Of a DNA stretch of 64,000 nucleotides, positions 1 through 8,530 are shown piece by piece. A program made the translations under genes and the position numbers. The stretch's first letter is position 1. The number at the start of each line of letters is the position of its first letter. Under the pieces are notes generated by a model. That model had not been told where the DNA came from. It saw only the letters and a list, made by a program, of their open reading frames with translations, and did not search any database. This DNA is from Hylemonella sp. (GTDB lineage: Bacteria > Pseudomonadota > Gammaproteobacteria > Burkholderiales > Burkholderiaceae_C): positions 868,001 through 932,000 of the forward strand of contig NZ_JAPZSV010000003.1 of the NCBI RefSeq assembly GCF_027532185.1. Reading direction: 5' to 3'.

Positions 1-249
1 CAGGTCTTCGAGTTCGGCAAAGAGATTGGACTCGGGACCGAAGTGACTGAAATGCTGGTCGCCGGCACGCTCGGCCTCGGCAGCGCGGCGCTCCATCTCG
101 GCGCGGTCGTAGCGGTGGAAGCTGTCGCCTTCGACGATAGCCGCCTTCACGCCCTCACGGCGAAAGATGTTGGCAAAGGTCCGCGTGACGGTGGACGTGC
201 CCGCGCCTGACGAGCCGGTGATGGCGATGATGGGATGACGTTCAGACAC
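1..249 (-). CDS. prkB: Phosphoribulokinase, C-terminus beyond window edge
   Basis: Phosphorylates ribulose 5-phosphate with ATP to ribulose 1,5-bisphosphate, the CO2 acceptor of the Calvin cycle; cytoplasmic. Only the first 83 codons are present. They begin MSERHPIIAITGSSGAG, with a P-loop at residues 12-20 and an EGDSFHRYDR segment typical of proteobacterial PrkB. The start is a GTG at 247-249; no nearby ATG fits the family N-terminus. It lies downstream of cbbY on the same strand, so it is probably in the cbb operon that continues beyond the left edge. Divergent cbbR genes to the right fit CbbR control. The family assignment is firm; only the start codon is inferred. Confidence 0.9.
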   Translation of the reverse strand, partial: MSERHPIIAITGSSGAGTSTVTRTFANIFRREGVKAAIVEGDSFHRYDRAEMERRAAEAERAGDQHFSHFGPESNLFAELEDL

Positions 250-288
250 GGGACTCGCCGGTATAACAGGATCTGGCTAGTGCCAGGC

Positions 289-510
289 TCAGGGACGGAA
301 GAGGCCGCGCGGGGCGAAGAGGGAGCGGACCGGCGGCTCACCGGGCGCGGGCTCGACCTCAGGCAACAAGGAGGCCGGTCCGGCAAAGAGCCCGCCCTCG
401 CTGTCGCTGAAATCAGCGACAGCAGGTTCGGCAGTGGGCGCAACCAGCGCCTGCGTCGCGGGCTGTGCAGGCGCAAGATCTTTGGGAGCGTCGGGCCGCG
501 TGCGCTGCAT
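289..510 (-). CDS. Small Pro/Ala-rich hypothetical protein in the cbb operon
   Basis: A 73-residue ORF fills the gap between cbbY and phosphoribulokinase. Its ATG lies 8 bases after the cbbY stop, and it ends 39 bases before prkB. The protein is rich in Pro, Ala and Glu, with a C-terminal SLFAPRGLFRP, and has no domain or membrane segment that I recognise. No good Shine-Dalgarno precedes the ATG. It could be a small real gene translated by coupling to cbbY, or just spacer in a GC-rich region where open frames arise easily. Its placement inside the operon is the main reason to list it. Confidence 0.35.
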   Translation of the reverse strand: MQRTRPDAPKDLAPAQPATQALVAPTAEPAVADFSDSEGGLFAGPASLLPEVEPAPGEPPVRSLFAPRGLFRP

Positions 511-518
511 GGCTGCCG

Positions 519-1274
519 TCAGACCTCCACGGCCAGCAGGCGCTCACCACTCCAGTGGGCCTGATGCCAGTCGCGCAGATCCGCCAGATGCGTGCTGCCG
601 AGATCAGGCAGCACCTGCAGGGCGCGGCTGAAATCGTGGGCGCGGGTGTAGCGCGTGGGCGTGATCACCGTGGCCAGACCGGCCAGGGTGGCGGCCTTGA
701 GGCCATTGCCCGAGTCCTCGAAGGCCAGGCACTCGCCGGGGTCGAGCTGCATGAGCTGCAGGATCTGCTGATAGACCATGGGGTGCGGCTTCTTGAGCGG
801 CGCGCTAGAGCCGTCACCGATGGCGGCGAAGGAATGACGCCAGGCTGGGCCCATGGCACGGCGCAGCAGCGCGGCGATGTTGACCGGCGAGGTGGTGGTG
901 GCGATAGCCAGTTGCAGACCGGCCGCTGCAGCCTCGTCGAACAGCGCCAGCACACCGGGGCGCAGGCCGACGGCGCCGTCCTGGATGGCGGACTCGTAGT
1001 ACGCGGTCTTGAGCTCGTGGATGCGCGCAATGGTGTGCTGCATGGCCTGGGCGTCGATGGCCCGCACCTCGGGGTTCATCTGCTGCCAGTAGTGCTGCAG
1101 GCGATCGCGGCCACCTGAGATGTCGAGCAGTTCGGTGTACAGCGCCTCGTCCCAGTGCCAGCCCAGACCGAGTTCTGCAAACGCGTGGTTGAAGGCCTCG
1201 CGGTGCAGGTCCTCGGTGTCGGCCAGGGTGCCGTCGACGTCGAAGATCAGGGCTTGCAGGGTGGGATGGTTCAT
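519..1274 (-). CDS. cbbY: CbbY-type HAD phosphatase
   Basis: HAD-superfamily phosphatase of the CbbY group, 251 residues, usual full length. CbbY proteins dephosphorylate xylulose 1,5-bisphosphate, a misfire product that inhibits Rubisco. The nucleophile motif FDVDGTLADTE puts Asp12 and Asp14 in the catalytic positions. The CbbY signature DISGGRDR follows, then LKKPHP (motif III lysine) and AFEDSGNG (motif IV acidic pair). It lies upstream of the small ORF and prkB on the same strand and is divergent from two cbbR genes, so the Calvin-cycle context supports CbbY over generic beta-phosphoglucomutase. Confidence 0.9.
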   Translation of the reverse strand: MNHPTLQALIFDVDGTLADTEDLHREAFNHAFAELGLGWHWDEALYTELLDISGGRDRLQHYWQQMNPEVRAIDAQAMQHTIARIHELKTAYYESAIQDGAVGLRPGVLALFDEAAAAGLQLAIATTTSPVNIAALLRRAMGPAWRHSFAAIGDGSSAPLKKPHPMVYQQILQLMQLDPGECLAFEDSGNGLKAATLAGLATVITPTRYTRAHDFSRALQVLPDLGSTHLADLRDWHQAHWSGERLLAVEV

Positions 1275-1391
1275 GGTCTGCCTCGTAGGTAGGTATAGGG
1301 TAGGCGGCCTGGTGGGCCGTTGCTCACTATAAAAAGGCAGTGAACTAAGGTAAATTCAATATTTATTACATAATACTTCAGCTAAACCTTA
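1275..1391. promoter_or_regulatory. Divergent cbbY/cbbR control region
   Basis: The 117-base gap between the two divergent starts is strikingly AT-rich near the regulator. It holds a perfect inverted repeat TATTA-CA-TAATA at 1364-1375, about 17 bases upstream of the cbbR ATG. LysR-type CbbR proteins bind T-N11-A type dyads between their own gene and the cbb operon, so this is the likely CbbR site. The assignment of the dyad as an operator is inferred from position and symmetry only. Confidence 0.5.
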
Positions 1392-2342
1392 ATGAAAAAC
1401 GCCACCTTCCGCCAGCTACGGGTGTTCAGCGAGGTGGCACGCCTGCTCAGTTTCAGCAAAGCCGCCCAGCAGCTGCACCTGAGCCCGCCCGCCGTGACCA
1501 TGCAGGTCAAGGAACTGGAAGGCCATGTGGGCATGCCGCTGTTCGAGCGCAAGGGCCGCCAGATCGCGCTGACCACCGCGGGCGAGTACATGCTGGTCTA
1601 CGCCCGGCGCATCCTGTCCACGCTCAAGGACGCGGAAGACGCCGCCGCCCGGCTGCAGAAACTGGAGGTCGGCACGCTGACCATCGGCATGGTCAGCACG
1701 GCCGAGTACTTTCTGCCACGCCTGCTGGCCGGCTTTCAGGCCGAGCACCCGGGCATCGACATCCGGCTCATCGTCGGCAACCGCGACCAGCTCGTGCGCA
1801 TGCTGCAGGCCAACGACGTGGACATCGCCATCATGGGCCGCCCACCGCGGGAGATGGCCACGCGCGCCGAGCCCTTTGCCGCCCACCCGCATGTCTTCGT
1901 GGCGCCGCCGGGCCACCCCCTGCTGGGGCGCGGGCACCCGCCGCTGCAGACCCTGCAGGGCTACAAGCTCATCCTGCGCGAGGAAGGCTCGGGCACACGC
2001 GCCGCGCTGGACCATTTCTTCCGCGAACAGAACTTCGAACACCCCAACACCATGGAGATGTCGAGCAACGAGACCATCAAGCAGTCCGTCATGGCCGGCA
2101 TGGGCCTGGGCTTTCTCTCGCTGCACACCATCGGCCTGGAGCTGGACAACCGCCTCCTGGCCGTACTGGAGATCGAGGGCGGCCCCGTGGTGCGCGCCTG
2201 GAACGTGGTGCACACCCTGTCCAAGCTGCTCTCGCCCGCGGCGGAGGCCCTGCGTTACTACATCCTGGAACGCGGCGAGCAGTTCCTGGCTGATCAGTTC
2301 GGGCGCCATATCTCGCTGGATATGCTCGATCTGCCCCGCTAG
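1392..2342 (+). CDS. cbbR: LysR-family transcriptional regulator, CbbR type (first copy)
   Basis: 316-residue LysR-type regulator that in this family activates Calvin-cycle operons in response to metabolites. The N-terminal winged helix-turn-helix (about residues 1-60, FRQLRVFSEVARLLSFSKAA) is followed by a periplasmic-binding-protein-like effector domain. The segments REEGSGTRAALDHFF and SSNETIKQSVMAGMGLGFL are hallmarks of the CbbR subgroup. It is divergent from cbbY and is followed 59 bases later by a second, paralogous cbbR-type gene. The ATG at 1392 matches the usual N-terminus of the family. Confidence 0.9.
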   Translation: MKNATFRQLRVFSEVARLLSFSKAAQQLHLSPPAVTMQVKELEGHVGMPLFERKGRQIALTTAGEYMLVYARRILSTLKDAEDAAARLQKLEVGTLTIGMVSTAEYFLPRLLAGFQAEHPGIDIRLIVGNRDQLVRMLQANDVDIAIMGRPPREMATRAEPFAAHPHVFVAPPGHPLLGRGHPPLQTLQGYKLILREEGSGTRAALDHFFREQNFEHPNTMEMSSNETIKQSVMAGMGLGFLSLHTIGLELDNRLLAVLEIEGGPVVRAWNVVHTLSKLLSPAAEALRYYILERGEQFLADQFGRHISLDMLDLPR

Positions 2343-2401
2343 ACCCCTCATTCATCAGACCATAGAATGCCGCCAGAGACAAACATCAGGAAAATCTGAT
2401 C

Positions 2402-3313
2402 GTGAGAAATTACACCCTCAAGCAGCTGCAGACCTTCATCGAAGTGGCCCGTGAAAAATCCGTGTCACGGGCAGCCGAACGGCTCTTCGTCACCCAGCCC
2501 GCCGTGTCCATGCAGATCCGCCAGTTGGAAGAGGCTTTTGGACTGGCGCTGATCGAACCCGTGGGCCGCAACATCCAGCTCACCAATGCCGGGCATGAGT
2601 TCCTGACCCACGCTATCGCCGCGCTGGGCAAGCTCAAGGACCTTGAAGCCAGCATGGCCGAGCACGTGGGCGCCAAGAAGGGCCGCATCGAGCTGGGCAT
2701 CGTGAGCACGGCCAAGTACTTCGTGCCCATGCTGCTGGTGCGTTTCAACAAGCTCATGCCGGGCATCGACATCGCGCTGCGCATCGACAACCGCGACAAC
2801 ATCCTTGGCATGCTCCAGCGCAACGAACTCGATCTGGTGATCATGGGCCGGGCGCCCGCCAACATCGACTGCGAGGCCACGCCCTTCGCCAGCAACCCGC
2901 TGGGCATCGTGGCGCCGCCCGAGCACCCACTGGTGCGGCGCAAGCGCATGGCCTTCGACATCGTCAAGGACCACCCCTTCGTCGTGCGCGAGCATGGTTC
3001 GGGCACGCGCGCTGCCATGGAGCGCCTGTTCGAGCAGTACGAGATCCCGATCAAGATCGCCATGGAAATGCCCAGCAATGAGACCATCAAGCAGGCCGTC
3101 ATGGCCGGCATGGGCCTGTCCTTCCTCTCCATGCGCACCGTGCGCCACGAGCTGGCAGCCGGCCACCTGGCCTTGCTGGACATCAGCGGCATGCCCATCG
3201 TGGGCAAGTGGTACGTGACCCACCTGAGCCAGAAGAAGCTCTCGCCCGCGGCCCAGTCCTTCAAGAAGTTCCTGGTCGAGCAGGCCGAGCCGTTGATCGA
3301 CTCCTGGGCCTGA
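2402..3313 (+). CDS. cbbR: LysR-family transcriptional regulator, CbbR type (second copy)
   Basis: A second CbbR-type regulator of 303 residues, clearly paralogous to the gene before it. The helix-turn-helix is NYTLKQLQTFIEVAREKSVS and the effector-domain signatures are REHGSGTRAAMERLF and PSNETIKQAVMAGMGL. The start is taken as GTG at 2402 because MRNYTLKQLQ matches LysR N-termini and no ATG lies at that point. Tandem CbbR paralogues may answer to different effectors or control different cbb operons. Which of the two controls the adjacent operon cannot be told from sequence. Confidence 0.88.
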   Translation: MRNYTLKQLQTFIEVAREKSVSRAAERLFVTQPAVSMQIRQLEEAFGLALIEPVGRNIQLTNAGHEFLTHAIAALGKLKDLEASMAEHVGAKKGRIELGIVSTAKYFVPMLLVRFNKLMPGIDIALRIDNRDNILGMLQRNELDLVIMGRAPANIDCEATPFASNPLGIVAPPEHPLVRRKRMAFDIVKDHPFVVREHGSGTRAAMERLFEQYEIPIKIAMEMPSNETIKQAVMAGMGLSFLSMRTVRHELAAGHLALLDISGMPIVGKWYVTHLSQKKLSPAAQSFKKFLVEQAEPLIDSWA

Positions 3314-3381
3314 GGCTCGTCACCCCGAATCCAAGGGCTGGCCCTGATACGGCCGCGCGCGGCAAACGCTAATATGGCCGC

Positions 3382-3939
3382 ATGAATCCGCAACGCAGAC
3401 AGCTGCTCGCCGGTGCCGCTCTCGCAGCCGGTGGCCTGACGCCGGCCTGGGGCCAGACCCTGAACCTGACGCCCGCCCCCTCCTCGGCCACCGCCGAACG
3501 CCAGGCCGGCCCGCTACCCGAGGTGGGCAGTGCGCTCGCCTTGCCCGAGGTGCCGCTGCTGGACGGCTCGGTGTTCCGCCCGGCCCAGGCCGAGGGCCGC
3601 GTACTCGTCGTCTACTGGTGGGCCAGCACCTGCCCCTTCTGCGCGTTGCAGAGCCCCGAGATGCAGAAGCTCTGGGATGCAGAGCGGCGCAAGCCGCAGG
3701 GCCTGCAGTTCCTCAGCCTCTCGATCGACCGCAAGCCTGAGGACGCGCTGGCCTACCTGCAGAAGAAGGGCTACACCTTCCCCGCCGGCTTCGTGACGCC
3801 GCAGATCCACCGCGCGCTCCCCAAGCCCAAGGGCCTGCCCATCACCTTGGTACGCGGGCGCGACGGACGCGTGCTGCAGGCCGAAAAGGGCCAGCTCTTC
3901 CCCGAGGACGTCGAACTGCTGGGCCGCTGGGCCGCCTGA
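3382..3939 (+). CDS. TlpA/redoxin-family periplasmic thioredoxin-like protein
   Basis: 185-residue exported protein. It begins MNPQRRQLLAGAALAAGGL, with an arginine pair and hydrophobic core fitting a Tat- or Sec-type signal. The mature part is a thioredoxin-fold redoxin domain with the active-site motif WWASTCPFC (CxxC), then SLSIDRKPEDALAYLQKKGY and a cis-Pro-region LPITLV. Such TlpA/ResA-like proteins reduce periplasmic disulfides, for example during cytochrome c maturation, or act as peroxiredoxins. The partner is not evident from its neighbours: cbbR upstream and a 5'-nucleotidase 32 bases downstream on the same strand. Confidence 0.8.
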   Translation: MNPQRRQLLAGAALAAGGLTPAWGQTLNLTPAPSSATAERQAGPLPEVGSALALPEVPLLDGSVFRPAQAEGRVLVVYWWASTCPFCALQSPEMQKLWDAERRKPQGLQFLSLSIDRKPEDALAYLQKKGYTFPAGFVTPQIHRALPKPKGLPITLVRGRDGRVLQAEKGQLFPEDVELLGRWAA

Positions 3940-3971
3940 ACTTCAAGCACGAAACCTCAAAGAAAGACCCC

Positions 3972-4880
3972 ATGGGCGCAACACTGGACGGCAAGCTGGT
4001 CGTCGCGATTTCCTCGCGGGCCCTGTTCGATTTCGAGGAGGAAAACCAGGTCTTCGAGCACGGCCACGGCCCGCACAAGGACCGCGCCTACATGAAGCTG
4101 CAGCTGGAGAAGCTGGATGTACCGGCCAAGCCCGGCGTGGCCTTCTCCATGGTCAAGAAACTGCTGGCCTTCAACGACGAACGCGCGCAGCGGGTGGAGG
4201 TGGTCATCCTCTCGCGCAACGACCCGGTCTCGGGCATGCGGGTATTCCGCTCGGCCCAGCATTACGGCCTGCCGATTGAGCGCGGCAGCTTCACGCGCGG
4301 GCAGTCGCCCTGGCGCTACCTCAAGCCCCTGCACGCCAACCTCTTTCTCTCGGCCAACCCCGAGGACGTACGCGCGGCACTGGCCCAGGGTTTCCCGGCC
4401 GCCACCGTGGCCACGCACTCGGCACGCGCCCGGGACAACCACCCCAACGAAGTACGCATCGCCTTCGACGGTGACGCCGTGCTCTTCGGCGACGAGGCCG
4501 AGCGTGTGTTCCAGGCCTCGGGCCTGCCCGCCTTCCAGCAGCACGAGCGCGACAAGGCGCATCAACCGCTACCCGACGGCCCCTTCAAGCCCCTGCTCGC
4601 CGCCCTGCACCGCCTGCAGCAGGAAGGCACACCGACCATGCGCATCCGCACCGCACTCGTGACGGCGCGCAGCGCACCCGCGCACGAGCGTGCCATCCGC
4701 ACGCTGATGGACTGGAACATCGAGGTCGACGAAGCCATGTTCCTCGGTGGCCTGCCCAAGGGCGAATTCCTGCGCGAATTCGAACCCGACTTCTTCTTCG
4801 ACGACCAGACCGGCCACATCGAATCGGCCGCGCAGCACGTGCCCGCGGGGCATGTGGCCAGCGGCATCGCGAATCACTGA
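3972..4880 (+). CDS. Cytosolic 5'-nucleotidase I-like protein
   Basis: 302-residue protein of the 5'-nucleotidase (NT5C1-like) family, expected to hydrolyse nucleoside 5'-monophosphates. Typical features are the N-terminal VVAISSRALFDFEEENQVFE, an ILSRNDPVSGMRVFRS block, FTRGQSPWRYLKPLHANLFL, VRIAFDGDAVLFGDEAE and, near the end, FFDDQTGHIESA. In this family the usual HAD nucleophile region is altered to SSRALFDFE. It follows the TlpA-like gene by 32 bases and precedes an ABC transporter by 28 bases, so co-transcription is plausible, though I know of no functional link between them. Confidence 0.85.
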   Translation: MGATLDGKLVVAISSRALFDFEEENQVFEHGHGPHKDRAYMKLQLEKLDVPAKPGVAFSMVKKLLAFNDERAQRVEVVILSRNDPVSGMRVFRSAQHYGLPIERGSFTRGQSPWRYLKPLHANLFLSANPEDVRAALAQGFPAATVATHSARARDNHPNEVRIAFDGDAVLFGDEAERVFQASGLPAFQQHERDKAHQPLPDGPFKPLLAALHRLQQEGTPTMRIRTALVTARSAPAHERAIRTLMDWNIEVDEAMFLGGLPKGEFLREFEPDFFFDDQTGHIESAAQHVPAGHVASGIANH

Positions 4881-4908
4881 CCCAGACTTCTCTCCGGGAG
4901 ACCTCCCC

Positions 4909-6669
4909 ATGTCCCTGCTCCGCAAAGCGGTCGAGTTCAAGGCCTTTCTCGGGCGCGCCTGGGCGCTGGCGCTGCCCTACTTCCAGTCGGAAGAAAAGTG
5001 GAAGGCGCGCCTCCTGCTGGCCTCCATCATTGCGCTCAACCTGGCCTTCGTCTACACGCTGGTGCTGTTCAACGAATGGAACCGCTACTTCTACGACGCG
5101 CTGCAGGAGAAGAACTACCCGGTCTTCATCGACCAGCTGATCCGCTACACGGTGCTGGCCTTCATCTACATCATCATCGCGGTCTACCGCTTCTACCTGA
5201 CCCAGCACCTGGAGATGGGCTGGCGCGCCTGGATGACGCGGCACTACCTGCAGCGCTGGCTGGACCACCAGGTCTATTACCACCTGGAGCTCACGCGCTA
5301 CGCCGCGCTCGGGCCGGACCAGTCGCCCGACAACCCGGACCAGCGCATGCAGGAAGACCTCAAGCTCTTCACCACCGCCACCGTGGGCCTGAGCATGGGC
5401 CTGCTCAATGCCATCGTGACGCTGGCGAGCTTCGTCGGCATCCTCTGGGCGCTCAGTGGCGAATTCACCTTCACGTGGAGTGGCGAGGAATTTGCCATCC
5501 CCGGCTTCATGCTCTGGGTGGCCATTCTCTACTGCGCCGTTGGCACCATCCTGACCCACTATGTGGGCCGCCGCCTGATCCCGCTGAACTACGAGCAGCA
5601 GCGCCGTGAAGCCGACTTCCGCCACAACCTGATCCGCGTGCGCGAGTACAGCGAAGCCATCGCGCTGGATCGCGGCGAGGCAGTGGAGTACCAGCAGCTC
5701 AACCTGCGCTTTGGTCATGTGCTGAGCAATTACGTCAAGCTCATCGACGCGCAGAAGCGCCTGACCATGTTCACCGCCTCCTTCAGCCAGGCCTCGACCG
5801 TGTTCCCCTTCATCGTGGCGGCGCCGCGCTTCTTCAGCGGTGCCATCCAGCTCGGTACCATGATGCAGATTGCCTCGGCCTTCAACCGCGTGCAGGACTC
5901 TTTGTCCTGGTTCATCGACAACTACGACGCGCTGGCCGCCTGGCGCGCCACCACCGACCGCCTCACGCATTTCGAGTCCGCCATCCGCAAGGCACAGCAA
6001 GGCGCACCGCTGCAGCACGACGAAGCCACCGCCGGCCTGCAGGCCAACGATCTGAATCTGGACCTGCCCACAGGGAGCCGCCTGCTGGCCCACACCGCCT
6101 TGCAGGTGCAAGCGGGTGACAGCATCCTGCTCAGTGGCCCCTCGGGCAGTGGCAAGTCCACGCTGTTCCGGGCGCTTGCCGGCATCTGGCCGCTGGCCTC
6201 GGGCCGCGTGGCCCTGCCGGCTTCCAGCATGTTCATCCCGCAGCGTCCCTATTTCCCCAATGCGCCGCTGCGTGACGCCCTGGCCTACCCCGAACCGGCG
6301 TCGAAGTACGACGACGAGACCTTGCAACAGGCGCTACGCGATGCCTTGCTGCCGCAGCTCGTCGACCAGCTGGACGTGACCGATGCCTGGAGCCAGAAGC
6401 TCTCCGGTGGGGAACAGCAGCGCCTGGCGCTGGCGCGCGCCTTCCTCAAGAAGCCAGCCTGGATCTTTGCCGACGAGGCCACCAGTGCGCTCGACGAAGA
6501 GGCCGAAAGAACGCTTTACACCCGGCTGCTCGCCATGGTGAAGGCCGGCAACGGGGCGATCATTTCCATCGCGCACCGCCACACGGTGGCGGCCTTCCAC
6601 AGCCGGCGCTGGACGCTCGAGAGGCACAGCGACGAGACCGTGGCGCGCTTCGAGCTGAAGCAGGCCTGA
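4909..6669 (+). CDS. ABC transporter, fused SbmA/BacA-like permease and ATPase (YddA type)
   Basis: 586-residue half-size ABC transporter. The N-terminal half has several hydrophobic helices and the ABC_membrane_2 (SbmA/BacA- and peroxisomal-like) signature WRAWMTRHYLQRWLDHQVYY, with PDQRMQEDLKLFT as the EAA-like region. The C-terminal ATPase has Walker A GPSGSGKST, signature LSGGEQQR and Walker B WIFADEATSALDE. The ATG at 4909 is chosen because the protein then starts MSLLRKAVEFKAFLGRAW; an open frame extends upstream but lies inside the nucleotidase gene. Relatives are linked to peptide or vitamin B12-like uptake, so the substrate here is unknown. It functions as an inner-membrane dimer. 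Confidence 0.85.
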   Translation: MSLLRKAVEFKAFLGRAWALALPYFQSEEKWKARLLLASIIALNLAFVYTLVLFNEWNRYFYDALQEKNYPVFIDQLIRYTVLAFIYIIIAVYRFYLTQHLEMGWRAWMTRHYLQRWLDHQVYYHLELTRYAALGPDQSPDNPDQRMQEDLKLFTTATVGLSMGLLNAIVTLASFVGILWALSGEFTFTWSGEEFAIPGFMLWVAILYCAVGTILTHYVGRRLIPLNYEQQRREADFRHNLIRVREYSEAIALDRGEAVEYQQLNLRFGHVLSNYVKLIDAQKRLTMFTASFSQASTVFPFIVAAPRFFSGAIQLGTMMQIASAFNRVQDSLSWFIDNYDALAAWRATTDRLTHFESAIRKAQQGAPLQHDEATAGLQANDLNLDLPTGSRLLAHTALQVQAGDSILLSGPSGSGKSTLFRALAGIWPLASGRVALPASSMFIPQRPYFPNAPLRDALAYPEPASKYDDETLQQALRDALLPQLVDQLDVTDAWSQKLSGGEQQRLALARAFLKKPAWIFADEATSALDEEAERTLYTRLLAMVKAGNGAIISIAHRHTVAAFHSRRWTLERHSDETVARFELKQA

Positions 6670-6671
6670 AC

Positions 6672-7379
6672 TCAGGCCGACGGCGCAGCGCGGTAGCGCT
6701 CCCAGCCACGCGCGCGCAGCTCGCAGGCCGGGCAGTTGCCGCAACCGTAGCCCCAGGCGTGGCGGTGGGCGCGGTCGCCCAGGTAGCAGGTGTGGGTGTG
6801 CTCGACGATCAGGTCCACTAGAGCTTGGCCGCCCAGACGCTCGGCCAGGCGCCAGGTCTCGGCCTTGTCGATCCACATCAGCGGTGTCTCGATCAGGAAG
6901 CGCTTGTCCATGCCCAGCGAGAGCGCGAGCTGCATGGCCTTCATGGTGTCGTCACGGCAGTCGGGGTAGCCTGAGAAATCGGTTTCACAGACGCCGGTCA
7001 CGATGACTTGCAGGTCCCGCCGGTAGGCCACGGCCGCGGCTAGGGTCATGAAAAGCAGGTTGCGCCCGGGTACAAAGGTGTTGGGCAGGCCGCTGGCTTC
7101 CATCTTGAAGCTCATGTCACGCGTGAGCGAGGTCTCGCTCACCGCGCCCAGCACGGCCAGGTCCAGCACATGGTCCTGCCCCAGCCTGGGCGCCCACTGC
7201 GGAAACTGGCGACGGATCTCGTCCAGCACCTTGAGGCGGGCTTCCAGCTCCACGTGGTGGCGCTGGCGGTAATCGAAGGCGATGGTTTCGACGCGCTCGT
7301 AGGCTTGGAGCGCGTGGGCCAGGCAGGTGGTGGAATCCTGCCCGCCGGAGAACAGGACGAGGGCGGTCGTGTGATGCAT
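6672..7379 (-). CDS. queC: 7-cyano-7-deazaguanine synthase
   Basis: Converts 7-carboxy-7-deazaguanine to preQ0 with ATP and ammonia in queuosine biosynthesis. The 235-residue protein has the PP-loop [12 protein letters not shown] at its N-terminus, a [14 protein letters not shown] segment and a C-terminal zinc-binding set: HTCY followed by CGNCPAC. Full family length. It is convergent with the upstream ABC transporter, with only 2 bases between the stop codons. Queuosine genes queE/queD are not in the window. Confidence 0.95.
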   Translation of the reverse strand: MHHTTALVLFSGGQDSTTCLAHALQAYERVETIAFDYRQRHHVELEARLKVLDEIRRQFPQWAPRLGQDHVLDLAVLGAVSETSLTRDMSFKMEASGLPNTFVPGRNLLFMTLAAAVAYRRDLQVIVTGVCETDFSGYPDCRDDTMKAMQLALSLGMDKRFLIETPLMWIDKAETWRLAERLGGQALVDLIVEHTHTCYLGDRAHRHAWGYGCGNCPACELRARGWERYRAAPSA

Positions 7380-7406
7380 GCCCCGATTATCCCGGGGCCG
7401 AAGCGC

Positions 7407-7919
7407 TTACTCCGGCTTCTCGGTCTTGCGGATCTGCGTGGGCGAGTAGGTCAGCACTTCCTTGGCCACGACGCCGGAGCTGGCCATTGGGTCGACCTGG
7501 CGGTTGATGGCCTGGCTCTGTGCCTGGATCTGCTGGCTGACCGCGGGGTTCTTCGCCGCATTGTTCTGCAGCCAGACCTCCACCACGCGCGCGCTCGCGC
7601 TCCAGACCGCCGTCATGTGGTCCATGAGCATCTTGGACAGCGGCTCCTTGGGCGGCTCCTCCTGCTTGGGCGCAGCCTCCTGGCGCTGGGTCCAGTCCTG
7701 CTCGCCCGGCTGGCTGCCCCGCGAGGGATCGGCCTTGGCTGCGGCCTCCTGGGCCTGAGCCTGTACCACGGGGTTGATGTCGTTCACCACCCCCGCCGTT
7801 TCAGGCGCTGGTGTCGGCGGGTTCACGGGCGCCACCGGGATCACCCGAGCGGCGGCGGGCGCAACTACCTCCGTGCCGGCTGGCCGGGCGGCGATGCGGT
7901 CGATGTTAGGCAGTTGCAT
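7407..7919 (-). CDS. Hypothetical protein, Pro/Ala-rich N-terminal half
   Basis: 170 residues from the ATG at 7917-7919 (MQLPNIDRIAARPAGTEVV). The frame is open further upstream, but that extension has foreign-looking AT-rich composition, so the shorter start is preferred. The first 110 residues are low-complexity Pro/Ala/Gln/Glu. The rest forms a short conserved-looking region, LSKMLMDHMTAVWSASARVV, ending SPTQIRKTEKPE. No signal peptide or membrane span. I do not recognise a family. It lies 27 bases downstream of nothing on its strand except intergenic sequence and precedes queC by 27 bases, so it may be transcribed with queC. Confidence 0.6.
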   Translation of the reverse strand: MQLPNIDRIAARPAGTEVVAPAAARVIPVAPVNPPTPAPETAGVVNDINPVVQAQAQEAAAKADPSRGSQPGEQDWTQRQEAAPKQEEPPKEPLSKMLMDHMTAVWSASARVVEVWLQNNAAKNPAVSQQIQAQSQAINRQVDPMASSGVVAKEVLTYSPTQIRKTEKPE

Positions 7920-8081
7920 GATGGGCTTGGGCCCCGCCCGCGAGCGGAAGGCTTTTATCCTGTTACGTACGTTTGTTAACGGCAGATAAGCGGGAGGGTT
8001 TAGGCCTATTTTTGAGCTTTTATCCACGGCCCCAACGAAAACATCATGAGTATGTCGCCGCAACCACAAAATAACGACATT

Positions 8082-8114
8082 CAAAAGAAAAGCCCCTGCC
8101 TTGCGGGCAGGGGC
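8082..8114 (-). terminator. Intrinsic terminator for the gene at 8137-8487
   Basis: Read on the minus strand, a 9-bp perfect stem (GCCCCTGCC/GGCAGGGGC, arms 8092-8100 and 8106-8114, loop TTGCG on the plus strand) is followed by TTTTCTTTT. It starts 23 bases after the stop of the upstream unknown gene. Confidence 0.85.
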
Positions 8115-8136
8115 CATGGCATGCGGTCTACCGCGC

Positions 8137-8487
8137 TCAGCGTTGCAGGCGACTGGGCCGGGAGTTCAGGCTCTTGGGCAGCAGGCCGTCGAACATGGCC
8201 GAAATTTCGTCGATGGTTTCGTGGGCGGCCTGCTCGCCCAAGCGGACCGAGAGTGCCATGAGCAGTTCAGGCCGCAGAAACCAGAGCGCGGGCACATTGG
8301 AGGCCATCAGGATGCGGCGCTCCACATGGGGAAAACGCTCGAGACAGTCCTCGTCCAGGCATTTGAGCATGGCCTGGCGGATGTCATCGATCTGGTAGGT
8401 GGCCTCGCCGGAGGCCGAGTCGCGCAGAGGATTGAGCATCTCCTGCATGGTGGAGAGAAAACGTGTCGCAGCGCTCAGCATCATCAT
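8137..8487 (-). CDS. Hypothetical protein of about 116 residues
   Basis: Encodes MMMLSAATRFLSTMQEMLNP and a largely helical, acidic protein ending LLPKSLNSRPSRLQR. Three consecutive ATG codons (8479-8487) give possible starts, and a TTG further upstream would add eight residues. No family recognised and no signal peptide. The gene has its own strong terminator, and a region upstream (8531-8579) with several short palindromes, so it looks like an independently controlled monocistron. Codon use agrees with neighbouring real genes. Confidence 0.6.
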   Translation of the reverse strand: MMMLSAATRFLSTMQEMLNPLRDSASGEATYQIDDIRQAMLKCLDEDCLERFPHVERRILMASNVPALWFLRPELLMALSVRLGEQAAHETIDEISAMFDGLLPKSLNSRPSRLQR

Positions 8488-8530
8488 TTTTGTAGGAACC
8501 GGATAACCCAACGAGCCCGCATCATAGGTT

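Noticed and set aside
7920-8117. Longer N-terminus for the unknown gene before queC
   Set aside because: The extension is AT-rich intergenic sequence with unlike codon use; the ATG at 7919 gives a protein with consistent composition.
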